Assembly: GCA_947095535.1 (NCBI GenBank)
Contig: OX352772.1
Span: 120,645,877 to 120,709,876, forward strand
Reading direction: 5' to 3'
DNA: 64,000 nucleotides
DNA from: Poecilobothrus nobilitatus
Taxonomy: Eukaryota > Arthropoda > Insecta > Diptera > Dolichopodidae
The notes under the pieces are model-generated. The model was not told the origin of the DNA. It worked only from the letters and a program-made list of their open reading frames with translations, and did no database searches. Shown piece by piece: positions 11,346 to 21,308 of this stretch. Numbering within the stretch: position 1 is the stretch's first letter; the number at the start of each line of letters is the position of its first letter. Made by a program: the position numbers and the translations under genes.

Positions 11346-11665
11346 TCAAAATAATCAGATTCTCCATGCTAATTATTTATATCCCAAATTTCTACTTCTT
11401 CTTCTACTTCTTCTTTCTTCTTTCTTCTACTTCTTCTTTTTTTTCTGAATTTCTACTTCTTCTTTCTGTTCTCCTTCTTCATTTTTGTTTAAGTCTGCAG
11501 CTTCAGTTTCATCTTCCGACTCATCTACCAGGAACGGCAGTAAAAATTCTCTGTTTTTACTAACTCCTGATCTTCCACAGTAGATGTAATTTCATCATAC
11601 TTTTGTATTTCCTTGGTCAGTTTGTTTAAACGGGAATGTCGTCGAATCAGCTTGCATTTTTAGTG
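11346..11665 (-). pseudogene. Minus-strand acidic small protein (possible Maverick ORF)
   Basis: On the minus strand, blocks read KLIRRHSRLNKLTKEIQKYDEI, then VDESEDETEAADLNKNEEGE, then a Glu/Lys-rich tail encoded by a TTC-rich plus-strand tract (11,390-11,475). One frameshift is needed near 11,535. It is convergent with the protease-side genes and lies just before the integrase. It could be a real small gene or partly a microsatellite; the function is unknown. Confidence 0.35.
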
Positions 11666-11929
11666 TTTTGTTCATAAAAGTTAGAATGGAAATGAATCAA
11701 AATTGCAAGTAAAAACCCGCTTATATGAGTATATAAGTATAAAAGTATGTACAAAAGTATAAAAGCGAAATGCATTCAAACAAATGGTTAGTTTAAACCA
11801 TCTTTTGGTCAATTGTTTTATATATAATATTATTATCTTAATACCTTTAACATTTATAAAATTAGTTGACATAATTATTTAACATAAATAAAATGTCAAG
11901 AGCCCAATAGTCATAGACAGGCAAGACGT

Positions 11930-12712
11930 AAATTTCTTTAAGATGAATAAATGACACATGGCAAATTGATGTAGTAGAAATGTTACCCTATGCAAAGTTT
12001 AATAACGGTTATAAATATATGATGACGGTTATTGATACTTTTTCTAAATATGCCTATGCTGAACCTGTGAAAACAAAAGTGCTGAAGATATTTTAATTGT
12101 CTTAAAATCAGTTATTAAGTAGAGCTAAAGTCATACCAAAAAATCTGATCAAGGTAAGGAGAAGACCACTCTGAATAAGGTAAGAAATTTTTTAATTCAC
12201 AATTTTAAAACCATATAAAAGAAAAATTAGTCAATCATTATCATACATTTAGCGAATTAAGAGCATCAATTGTTGAACGATTTAATCGTACATTAAAAAA
12301 TTTCCATGTTGAAAAATTTTTGTTTAAATGGAAATTATAAATGGTTACCTATTCTACAATCATTAATAAAAAAACTTAATACAACAAAACATCGCCAACA
12401 AAACTTCCTCCTGAAAGAATTACAAAAAATACCGAACAAAATATACTTAGATCATTTCGAAAAACGTTATCAACCGAATTGATCAACTGAAATATTTGGA
12501 ATTGAAAAGATCAATAATACTTATACTGTTATTATCAGATTACACTGGCACATTTATTTCTGGAGGTTTTTATCAAGCTGAACTTACACCTTAAATACGC
12601 AGAACCTTGTTGAGAAGATTATTAAAAAATAAGGAAATAAAGTATTTGTAAAATAGCTTGGATTTGACAACAGTCATAATGCATGGATAATTAAAAATGA
12701 TATTGTTTAAAT
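11930..12712 (+). pseudogene. Maverick integrase with C-terminal chromodomain, broken
   Basis: A retroviral-type (rve) integrase remnant. DTWQIDVVEMLPYAKFNNGY holds the first catalytic Asp (about 11,955), followed by KYMMTVIDTFSKYAYAEPVK; the region of the last catalytic Glu reads ASIVERFNRTLKNFHVEKFL (about 12,260). The end (GNKVFVKLGFDNSHNAWI, about 12,635-12,690, after dropping one stop) is the chromodomain typical of Maverick integrases. The protein would insert the element into host DNA. The middle Asp region is lost to frameshifts around 12,080-12,200. It sits next to the end of the polymerase gene. Confidence 0.8.
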
Positions 12713-12789
12713 AAAACATACAAACATTTAATATTTTTCTTTATTTGATTTTTAGCACATTTCCAAAAACAAATTGAAAAAATGTGCTT

Positions 12790-13290
12790 ATTAGTTTCAC
12801 TCTGTCCGTCCGCCCGTCCGTCTGTTTACAAAACTTCTACAGTTAAAGATAGAGAAAAAACATTTTAACCATGAGTAGGTCTCATAAAAAAATAATTTTG
12901 TGGAACAACTTTTTCATGTAGTCCCATCCATTCCGGAGCTACAGCCCATCAAAATTTGAAAAAGCCCTATTTTTAAATGCATATATCTTACGTCCTGCTT
13001 AAGATTTTTTCAATCTGAAAACGTCATGTGACAGGTATTTTTTTTAAATTTGTAAATTAATATCAAAGTTACACAATTTTTTTAAATTTAAAATTTAAAT
13101 TTACCGTTATGTGAAAACCATATTTTGCATGATTTTTCTACTTTCATAACTCCAGCACGCTTTTAGATAGAGGCTTGAAATTTTGAGGCAAGAAAGAACT
13201 TTTAGAATTAGTATAAGTTTGCTCAGGAAATTTTGTTTGATATCACTTTTTTAACGTACTGTAATTACTTCAAAATTTTTAGTACGTTGA
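12790..13290. repeat. Repeat family A, diverged copy A3
   Basis: Lies between the integrase and polymerase remnants. Shares ordered blocks with 140-560: TCTCATAAAAA, GGAGCTACAGC, TTTACCGTTATG and CTTGAAATTTTGA. It begins after a GTCCGTCCGCCCGTCCGTCTG-like run at about 12,806-12,826. Divergence from A1 is much higher than that between A1 and A2. Confidence 0.6.
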
Positions 13291-13590
13291 GGGTTTAGAA
13301 CTGCATTTTTAGTTGTTTCAAGTAATGAGATACCTTTAACTTTACATACAACTTTCTCTGAATTGTCTTTGGTATTAGAAACTTTATACTCATAGTTTCT
13401 AGGTCCACCACTAACAAACTCCGTAATATATCAAAGCCATAATATTCCAATTCATCTGTCATATCTCCAATTAAATCTCCGGTTGGTGGATCATATTCTC
13501 CTTTTTACGATTTATGTATACTATTGAATCTGTATCGTAATATAAAACTCGTTCATCAAGTTTTTCTAAATAGCTATAAAGTTTTAGTCG
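13291..13590 (-). pseudogene. Maverick protein-primed DNA polymerase B, C-terminal part
   Basis: Reads on the minus strand from 13,590: ARLKLYSYLEKLDERVLYYD, then the DTDS of family B polymerase motif C (TDSIVYI), then EYDPPTGDLIGDMTDEL. After a frameshift near 13,430 comes TEFVSGGPRNYEYKV and the C-terminal tail. DTDS holds a catalytic Asp of the palm. The N-terminal side continues exactly at 28,384, on the other side of gypsy 1. At 13,411 copy 1 reads Ser and copy 2 Asn (FVSGG/FVNGG). Confidence 0.88.
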
Positions 13591-13594
13591 CGCG
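13591..13594. repeat. Target-site duplication of gypsy 1 (CGCG), left
   Basis: CGCG occurs here and at 28,380-28,383. Removing the gypsy plus one CGCG restores the polymerase reading frame (AAYTHARLKLY). Four-base duplications at YRYRYR-type sites are known for errantiviruses. Confidence 0.85.
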
Positions 13595-14063
13595 ACTTTT
13601 ACAATTACATAAAAAAAATAACAACTTATTTTAAGTAAAACCACAATTTATTTAAGTTTTAAATTTGAATCTTTATTTTGACAGTAATATGTCTAAGACT
13701 TAATCGATACTTAATTTTAATTAGAAAATGTACAGGTATTTATATGTTATTAATTGCAAATTCGGCAATTTATACAATTTTATTTTGATAATTTAAAGTT
13801 AATAATTTTGGTGTAATTTGAGCAATTGCATAATTTTGTTATTATGGGAAAGTAATTAATTTTATTTTCGCATATTGATATAGGAAACTATTTTAATTTA
13901 TTTAGCAATAACAATCTTTCATGATAGAATTATGATTGAACATGATTGCAATATGAGATTGATTATAAATAATTTTGTATAAGTTTTATTATTTGCAATA
14001 ACAGGAAGTGCTGATGTAGTTTCTGCTATTTTTGTATCAAGAGAGTTTGACAAATATGTAAGT
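13595..14063 (-). repeat. Gypsy 1 3' LTR (left)
   Basis: 13,645-14,063 matches 27,959-28,379 with roughly 15-20 differences (about 4%). In element orientation it begins ACTTACATATTTG (5' LTR: AGTTACATATTTG). The outermost 50 bases (13,595-13,644) do not match the inner end of the other LTR. Confidence 0.85.
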
Positions 14064-14075
14064 TCTCCCTCCTTT
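14064..14075 (-). other. Polypurine tract of gypsy 1
   Basis: On the minus strand AAAGGAGGGAGA directly precedes the 3' LTR, the expected primer site for plus-strand DNA synthesis. Confidence 0.85.
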
Positions 14076-15296
14076 AGACAAGAATTCTCCTGAATTATTT
14101 TATTAATTTTTAAATAACCGAATTTTTTAAATAATGTGATTCCAATTACAAAGAATATTAAATCTAGTACATAAGAAAATTCTTTATGAAATTTTAGTTC
14201 TTTAATTTTTCCTATATTATTATCTGTTTCTATAACAATGTCATTGAAAGTAATCTAATTCTTAAAATTAAAAGTTTGATTTACTGGGTAATAAAATCTT
14301 TGTTGGATACTTTCTTTTATATTTGAAAAATTATGATCTAGAATTTTTAAAGTACAATTATTGAAATGGATCAAAACATAATCCGTTATATAAATATTTC
14401 TGTTGTCACATGATTGATTTACTTTTACATTATTAGCATTTTTTATTACAATAGTTTCTTCATCTATTTGTATTATTTCGTTTAATTTATTATTCATTAG
14501 TTCACAATTATTAAAAATACAATTTTTACTTAAAGATAATTCATTTAATGTTTTTAATTTTTCGTATTTATACGTTTTATTATTATATGTAAAAATAATT
14601 TCATTTGGATAATTTATTTCTTTATTTTCTTTATTCGGAACTGGAATGTTAATTTCTAATTGAATTGTTTTAATTTTTCTTTGAATTTTGATTGCAAGAG
14701 CTAAACCTAGTTTTATGTATTGTAATTTATAAAAATCTATTTCGTATTTCTCTATTTCTTCTTCTGTTAAATTATTAGGGTGTACAATTCCATGCCTAAT
14801 TGAAGCTAAATTATCTTGTATTGTCTTTATTTTTTCTTTTATGAATTGTATCTTAAAAAGTAAGTCTAAATATATATTTTGTTGAATTAATGATTTCAGT
14901 AAATTATTTATTTGGTTTAATAATATATTTTTGTCACCTTCTATAATTGACTTAAGTTGCTTAATTGTTTTGTGAAATTGTTGATTAATTGTAATTTGTT
15001 CATTATAATTTGTTATAAGTAAATTATTGTTATGATCTATAGTTTGTAAATGTTTTTCTATACTTTGTCGATCTTATTCGTCCATTGTTCCGAACAACCA
15101 TTTAGAAATTGTTCTGACACCATTTATTATTCCTCGTCTTGGTCTTCTATTAGGAATTATAGATTTTAACTTGTTTTTCAGGTCTAAAATTTCTGTTTGT
15201 AAAATTGTTTCTTGCCTTGAATTTAGCAGGTCTGTTCCATTTGAAATATCATAGAGTAAATTTAATATTTCAATTGGGTGTATAATATGAATTATA
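14076..15296 (-). pseudogene. env: Gypsy 1 env, C-terminal part (transmembrane subunit)
   Basis: An errantivirus-type envelope glycoprotein remnant. Just inside this part is a basic R-x-x-R cleavage motif (RRPRR, about 15,134-15,148), followed by a hydrophobic glycine-containing stretch in the fusion-peptide position. A TAA at 15,074-15,076 interrupts the frame, which is then open for about 270 codons to a second stop at 14,255-14,257. A hydrophobic membrane segment follows near 14,130-14,170. In insects such proteins mediate entry of the virus-like particle. The N-terminal part lies at 17,336-17,462 beyond LINE 4. Two stops and the insertion make it non-functional. Confidence 0.8.
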
Positions 15297-15300
15297 ATGT
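15296..15300. repeat. Target-site duplication of LINE 4 (AATGT), left
   Basis: AATGT here and at 17,331-17,335. Removing the LINE and one copy joins the env frame without a gap. Confidence 0.75.
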
Positions 15301-17330
15301 TATAATAAAGCAATAAAAACACTAAGAAATTCGTATTCCTGTGGGTCTGTCAAATATTGTCCTAAAAAAAATACAGGAGCTTTCTTCCAGGTGTGTTTCC
15401 TGATGCTCTTAAGTGTGCAATTGTAATTCCTTTGTTCAAAAAAGGGATTGTAAGAATCTGAATAATTACAGACCCATTTCACTTCTCCCTTCAATAGCAA
15501 AAGCTTTTGAGAAAATCGTAAAAACCAGGATTTTAGCTTTTCTACATAAAACAAAATTTTGAAGTCCGGCTCAATTTGGATTTTGAAATGGCATTTCCAC
15601 AGAAGATGCGTTATTACAATTTTGTTCCAAAGTGTATGAAAATTTGGATAAAGGTAAATGTACTGCTGGCGTTTTCGTAGATATTACAAAAGCCTTTGAC
15701 ATGGTCAACCATAAACTTTTGCTTAAGAAAATTGAAAATGCTGGTTTCAGGGGCTTTATTCTGGAATAGTTTTCCAGCTATTTGATATCACGATGCCAAG
15801 GAGTGAAAATTGGAAGTAAACTGTCAGATACAAAGTACATTAAACAGGGGGTACCGCAGGGTTCTGTATTGGGGCCAATTCTCTTTTGATTATGTATTAA
15901 TTCTATATTTGACTTAGAATTTAAATGTACTACAATTGCTTTTGCTGATGATCTTGGTTGTGTGTATGGATCTGACAGTTCTCTTAATTTGGTTTGTGAT
16001 ATTAACCATGATTTAGATATGCTAAGAAATTGGTTCACATACCATAGGCTAGTAATTAGTAATAAAACAAAAATTCTGTTTTTCCATCTTCCACCTAATA
16101 AACCCTTTGTAGGGCAAGTTAAATATCATGCCCCTGAATGTGAAAGGCATAAATTAAGTTTTGATTATTGTACATGTAGCAATTCTGTTTGTTCGTTCAA
16201 TAGTAACGTGATTTGTAGTAATAATTGTTTTGACTTAGAAATTGTGGAACAGTTTAAATATGTATGTGTTACTATTGACAATAAACTGAGTTGGGCTCCT
16301 CATATAGAATTGCTTAAAAGTTATTTTCGTTCCACCCTATGTAGCTTTTTTCGTTTGCAGCAATTATGTTCTTCAGAAGTTTTAAAGACCTTCTATTATG
16401 GCTTATTCCAATCCAAATTGCAATATGGTATTACGTGCTGGGGAGGAGCTCTTTGGTACAAGATGCAATCAATACTTATTCTACAAAAGAATGTAATAAG
16501 AAAAGTATGTAAAAAACAACGCTTGCATCCTAGCTTTCATCTTTTCAAAGAGACTAAAATTTTGCCGTACGTCATTTGTATTATTACAAAGTTTTAAAAA
16601 TATTCCTTATCAGATCAGGGTATTTAAATAATAGATTTTCCAGTAGTTATCGCTTGCATAATAATAATATGTTCTTTGTGAATGTTCCAACTTTCCGTAC
16701 TGTTTGTTTTCGAAGATTTTATAGTATTCTTGCATGTCGCTTGTTTAGCATATTACCTTTGTACATAAGAAAATGTAGATTGTTTAGCAAATTTCTTAAA
16801 ATTTTGAAACATTGGCTATTTGATTTTAATTTTGATCAGGTTGAAGATTTGCTTGTTGTAATGTTTTGATTGAGCTTCTATTTTGTAGAAAAAAATTTTT
16901 TTTTTTACATTATTATATTTTATTTTGTTTCTTTCTTTTAAAACTTTTTGTTTTTTATAATATCTTAAATGGTACACCCCACCACTTTTCAAGAATTTTG
17001 TGCTATTTTAAAGAATTAAAACTTGGCATTTAAAACTATTTTATTTAAAATACAAAATGTCTTTAATCTTTTATTTTTTTATTTTAATCCTTTATTTTTT
17101 TGCTTCTATTCTAATTAAGTACTTTTTGTTTTATAAAATTTATTTTAATTACTATTGCATTTACTATAATATTGAACTATTGACTTATTGTATTGTGTAT
17201 TATTGAATTATTGATTTAACTACATATGTTATATGATTTATTATTTAGTTATAAGAAGAAAAGAGATTGAAGTAAAAAGAATAAATAAATAAATAAATAA
17301 AATAATAAATAAAATAAATAAAATAATAAA
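15301..17330 (+). mobile_element. LINE 4: 5'-truncated CR1-like LINE inserted in gypsy 1 env
   Basis: Plus-strand insertion of 2,030 bp, opposite to the host gypsy, flanked by AATGT. The 5' end falls inside the RT; the 3' end is a run of AATA/ATAA units (17,277-17,330) instead of plain poly-A. 3' untranslated region: 16,870-17,276. Confidence 0.85.
15380..16869 (+). pseudogene. LINE 4 reverse transcriptase, C-terminal two thirds
   Basis: Broken frames give the LINE RT core: PLFKKG and PISLLPSIAKAFEKIV (15,440-15,525), then GVFVDITKAFDMVNHK with the motif A Asp (15,668-15,712), QGVPQGSVLGPILF (15,846-15,887), FADD (about 15,943-15,954), then the thumb. The long frame 15,962-16,597 shifts at about 16,570 into 16,576-16,869, which ends the ORF. 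A TGA at 15,887-15,889 interrupts the frame in copy 1 only; copy 2 has TTA. Other stops at about 15,560, 15,586 and 15,766. No RNase H domain. CR1/L2-like by overall pattern; clade uncertain. Confidence 0.75.
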
Positions 17331-17335
17331 AATGT
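17331..17335. repeat. Target-site duplication of LINE 4 (AATGT), right
   Basis: Second copy of AATGT, directly after the ATAA-type tail. Confidence 0.75.
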
Positions 17336-17462
17336 CAGTTTGAGCAACGAGTTGTTCTTTGTCTAAGTTTATTTTTACAAATCCTGTATTTGAAATTATG
17401 TTGTTTATTTCTAATAGATTACATTTCACAGTTTGTGCTGTCATCATTATTAGTATTGTCAT
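17336..17462 (-). pseudogene. env: Gypsy 1 env, N-terminal part
   Basis: Starts at an ATG at 17,462, with a hydrophobic start that could be a signal peptide (MTILIMMTAQTV). It is open for 42 codons to the LINE 4 insertion, where ...AQTD continues as IIIHIIHP at 15,300. It overlaps or abuts the end of the integrase frame, as usual for env of these elements. Confidence 0.65.
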
Positions 17463-18598
17463 TATTGCTAATATCTGTAAATTTTAAAAGTTTTTTAATA
17501 TTTTTTATATGAATATTGTCTAATTTCAATTTTTTATATTTGAGTTGCTCTTTGTGTCTAACAGCTTTGTAGTTTTTCACAAAACCTGTTGAACAAGTTT
17601 CAGCATAATTTTCTCTATTTTTGCTTAGTTTTTCGATTTTCTTTAGTTTTATGGTTTCTAGATTTTCTTTTACTTTTTCATGTTTAATTTTATGATTTTA
17701 TACTTCAATTGGGGAGTACTTAATTGTTGAATGGTATCTGTTATTATAGATTCTAACCGCTGTTGTATTAAACGTTGTACAGAGAAATTGGTTTTATTTA
17801 ACCGTAGTATTCTGAATTTTTCAGTGATGGTGTTGTGAAATCTTTCTATATCTGCATTACCAGTATGACTGTTTGGTTTTGTCAGATGTAGACTTATTCC
17901 TTCTTCTATCAGAAATTCTTTATTTTGGATTGCCTTAAACTCATTATCGGCCACAATTTTCTTTGGTTTGCCTGAGAGAAATGTTGTTCTAATTTTTCTA
18001 TGATAGTAACATGATTTCTGTCGTTAAGATGATATGCTGTACCAAACATAGAGAACTTGTCTATAATTATTAAGAAAACCTGTCTCATAATGACGTAAGT
18101 GTCAATGTGAATTATATCATTTATTTCTGATGGAGTTTCGCTAATTTCAAATTTGGGTTTTATTGGTATTCTGTTATACTCGACAGTTTGACAAACTTCG
18201 CATTGATTAATTACAATCTGAATTAACTCTAGTATTTTGGGGTAATATATTTTGAACTTAATTTGATTATATGTTTCCTAAATGCCGGAATGAAAACTTT
18301 CTCTTATATGGTATAGAGATATTTGTTTAATCGTTTCGACTTCAATTTATATTTCTTGTGCTCTAAATGAGCATTTTATAAATTTTATCGCATTATCATT
18401 TGAGTACATTTCTATCAGTTTTTCTTGAACAATGTTATATTTTGTGTCTGAAATTTCTGAAAAGATTCCTACTTTACATTTATTAAGATAATTTTTAAAT
18501 ATTTCGCCTAATCTATTAAAATCATATTCTGCTATAGTTATGATTCTTCTTCCAAAAAGAGTTTCTAATTCTACTGTTTTGTTATTTGTAAAATTATT
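17463..18598 (-). pseudogene. pol: Gypsy 1 integrase
   Basis: Minus-strand blocks of a Ty3/gypsy integrase: the Cys pair of the zinc-binding region (QCEVCQTVEY, about 18,195), IIHIDTYVIM with the first catalytic Asp (about 18,095-18,120), the second Asp in IVADNEF (about 17,945) and, about 35 residues on, the Glu of SHTGNADIERFHNT (about 17,850-17,880). The C-terminal basic part (VKNYKAVRHKEQLKYKKLKL) is at about 17,525-17,585. The catalytic residues seem kept. The frame is broken by stops near 17,672, 18,245 and 18,280 and shifts near 17,955 and 18,400. The DNA-joining enzyme of the element. Confidence 0.8.
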
Positions 18599-18630
18599 TG
18601 AGTTTTATACTTATTTACTATTTCTTCTTT

Positions 18631-19128
18631 AATAGGAATATGGTTCAACAATTCTTCACTTGCAGAATGAACTGTTGCCATTGTGCTATTACATATTCAA
18701 TATTAATATTTCTAAGAGATTGTGTAGAGCTTTTATCATTCATATCCTCTCCCTCATTCACATTATGTACTATTCCACTAAGAAAATCGGTGACATGATT
18801 TTCTTTTCCTTTGAGATATTCAATTTCAACTTAGTATTCGCCTAATTTCAATAACCATCTTGGATGCCTAGGTAATAGGTCTTTACCTTTATATTTGGCA
18901 TGCAAAAATTTTATTGGTTGGTTCGTCAATATTTTAAATTTATTACCATAAAGGTAGGGTCGAAAGTAGTTTACTGACCACATAATTGCTAAAAATTCCT
19001 TATCTGTAGCAGAATAATTACGTTCATGACTATTTAAGGTTCGCGAAGCAAAACATACAGGATGTCCTTCCTGTGATAATACAGCGCCAATTGCGTAGTT
19101 CGATGCGTCTGTTGTCAAAACAAATGGC
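18631..19128 (-). pseudogene. pol: Gypsy 1 RNase H and connection
   Basis: Best part 18,831-19,118: starts TTDASNYAIGAVLSQEG with the first catalytic Asp, then ATDKEFLAIMWSVNYFRPYL with the Glu. The third conserved position, normally TDH, reads TNQ (Asn codon at 18,921-18,923), so a catalytic Asp is lost. It would degrade RNA in the RNA-DNA hybrid during reverse transcription. A TAA at about 18,824 ends this frame; the linker to the integrase continues to about 18,631. Confidence 0.82.
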
Positions 19129-20128
19129 TTTTCGAAATTTGGATATTTGATTACTGGATGACTTGTTACTAAATGTTTTAATTTTTCGAACGCTTCACGC
19201 TTCGATGTAATTTGGGTAGTTGGTATTAATTTTTGTATTTTTTTCCAAATATTTCATGATAGGTTGCGCAACTTTGGCGTAATTCTTCACAAATTTCCTG
19301 TAGTACCCTGTCATTCCTAAAAAACTTTTAATCTGTTTTTGAGTTTTTGGTAGTTCTAAATTTTCTATTGTTTTTATTTTATTGGAGTTAGGCTGTAAAC
19401 CGTTTTTTGTTAATATATGCCCTAAGAATTCAGTCTCTTTTTTCATGAAATTACATTTATCTATTTGAATTTTCAAATTTTTTTCTTCTAAAACTTTGAA
19501 AATACTATAGATTGCTTTCATATGTTCTTTTAGAGAGGTACTGAATATTAGTATACCATCTAAATATACTACACAGACCTTGTTTATATATTCTCTCATT
19601 ATTTCATTTATTAACCGTTGGAATGTCGCTGGTGCGTTCTTTAAACCAAATGACGTTCTATTAAATTCATACAGTCCATGTGGCGTCACGAAAGCTGTCT
19701 TTTTTCTGTCTTCTTCCCTAATAGAAATTTGATGGTAACCCTTTGCCAAACCTAATGTTGTAAAGTACTGCGCTTTTCCCAGTTTGTCTAGAATAGAGTC
19801 AATATTCGGTAATGGGAATTTGTTTTCTAACTTCTTCCTCGTGTTTTGGCAGATATCTACATAACTTTGAATTAATTGACTGTTCTGTTGTCGTAACTAT
19901 TTCGTGCTGAATTTCTCTTTTTTTTTTGGTTAACTTATCCACTTCTTTAAAAAATGGATGACTGAATCTTTTTACTAATTTTTTAACTTCTAAGAGTTTC
20001 TTCTAAATTAAGATGATCTAACTTTAATAGGTTTAAATTAGGATCTACTGTATCTAAAGTGCATATTTCATTGAATTGGTACGGTGTGTTGACAAATTTT
20101 ATATTTTGTCCATTTAAATTAATTATTC
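19129..20128 (-). pseudogene. pol: Gypsy 1 reverse transcriptase
   Basis: The N-terminal part (KLENKFPLPNIDSILDKLGK, YFTTLGLAKGYHQI) lies at 19,750-19,860. The open part 19,195-19,749 has the FVTPHGLYEFNRTSFGLKNA and FQRLIN motifs, and NKVCVVYLDGILIFS where YLDD is expected. YLDG at 19,555-19,566 replaces the second catalytic Asp by Gly. The motif A Asp (TTLDL in the family) also reads TTLGL. LGMTGYYRKFVKNYAKVAQP marks the end of the domain. With two of three catalytic Asp residues lost it cannot be active. Confidence 0.85.
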
Positions 20129-20147
20129 CTTGTTCGAAATCTATTAC

Positions 20148-20478
20148 ACCGTCTAAACTTCTTAATAGATCTGCACCTATTATATTTGATATTTTCGGTT
20201 AGGTAATTTTTTTACCTTCCATCGTATTAATGCATTAGATGCAGTATTGAATTCTAGTGGTGCTATAGTATGAATTTCAAAATTAATTTCATCTTTACTA
20301 TTTATTGTTGAAAAAGAGATTGATTTTATTTTTATCTTTTTAAAACCTTTTATGTCGTCGTCTATAATACTAAAATTAGAGCCTGTATCAATAAGGGCAC
20401 ATCATTTTTTATTGTCAATTGTTACGCTAATAATGGGGAGTTCTTCCGAGGCTAATTTATAAAAAACGTTAAGTTATT
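20148..20478 (-). pseudogene. pol: Gypsy 1 aspartic protease
   Basis: Reads ALIDTGSNFSIIDD with the catalytic DTG at 20,381-20,389 (minus strand), preceded by one stop (about 20,403). Downstream FEIHTIAPLEFN and ILGADLLR-like (GADLLRSLDGVIDFEQG) regions match retropepsins of gypsy elements. Cleaves the Gag-Pol polyprotein in intact elements. At least two stops. Confidence 0.75.
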
Positions 20479-20589
20479 ACATTCACTTTTATTTTCAGAA
20501 TTTTTTGTTTGAATATTTTGAACTTAAATCGGTTCTATTTGTCTTTATCTAGCGTAGTTCTGTTCTTGGCGATTTTGGCCCGAGTACTA

Positions 20590-21308
20590 TCTAGAGTTTC
20601 CTGACTTTGAATAAAACCTATGAAGCTGATAACTATCCCTATTATTAAAACAGATCCCTATTAAAGTTATTCCTATTAAAATTATCTTTGTTACTACTGA
20701 AATTGTTATTATAACTATTTCGATTAAATGACTGATTATTACTGCAATTTTTACTATCGAAATTTGAATAATTTTTTGAATTTTTAATATTGTTTTCATT
20801 ATTTTTATAGTTGTTTTTATAATTATTATTTTTGAAGTTACTATTTATATTAGTTTTCTTAAATTCCTGCCTTATACAAGAATCTGCATATCTTCTAATA
20901 TTCATAATTTCTATTACTTTAGACAAATCATTTTCATTATATATTCTATCCAATAAATTTCCCTGTGACATTTCTTTTATTGTATTTAATAGAAAACTAT
21001 CGATATTACTTAAGTCTATATAATTACTATCATTATAATATATTTGAAGCTCATCGGCTTTATATTTTAAATTTTGGATTTGTGTAACTAAATCACTTAT
21101 CGAGTTTACACGGAAGTCTGATATCTTCCTGTAAATTTCAGATGGGTCAATTTCTGGTTTATATCTCTTTTTCAGTTTTGACTTGATGAGTTCCCAGTTG
21201 TCAGTTTGCGGGATGTTTATGACGGTACTTTTGGCTTGACCTTGTATTTTTTCATTATATATTGCCTGAACAGCTACTTTTTAGATGTTTGAATATTGTT
21301 ATTTTTAT
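20590..21308 (-). pseudogene. gag: Gypsy 1 gag, C-terminal part
   Basis: Minus-strand frame with SEIYRKISDFRVNSISDLVT and KEMSQGNLLDRIYNENDLSK, characteristic of errantivirus Gag. It ends in an Asn/Lys-rich, low-complexity tail (20,645-20,830), a nucleic-acid-binding region lacking zinc knuckles. A stop lies at about 21,286. The N-terminal hundred or so residues are not found; LINE 2 or loss of sequence interrupts it at about 21,309. Confidence 0.7.

Larger units (their letters stand above)
7680..13590 (+). mobile_element. Maverick/Polinton remnant, left arm (copy 1)
   Basis: Contains, in order, a conserved Maverick ORF, a small basic protein, the major capsid protein, a short ORF, the Ulp1/adenovirus-type cysteine protease, another conserved ORF, an acidic minus-strand ORF and a chromodomain-type integrase, then the minus-strand polymerase B C-terminus. 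Polymerase B continues at 28,384 beyond an inserted gypsy. This gene set (protein-primed PolB, retroviral-type integrase, cysteine protease, jelly-roll capsid) defines Mavericks. I found no packaging ATPase and no terminal inverted repeats. All genes are pseudogenes. Confidence 0.85.

Noticed and set aside
11390..11475. CRISPR-like or satellite array in the TTC-rich tract
   Set aside because: No spacer-repeat regularity; it is a trinucleotide-rich tract, probably part of an acidic coding tail.
13570..13600. GTCGCGCGAC as a functional palindrome
   Set aside because: Explained by the gypsy insertion: Maverick flank, CGCG duplication and LTR end together form it.
14076..17462. Env as a domesticated host gene
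   Set aside because: It sits between pol and the 3' LTR of the same element, is split by a LINE and carries two stops.
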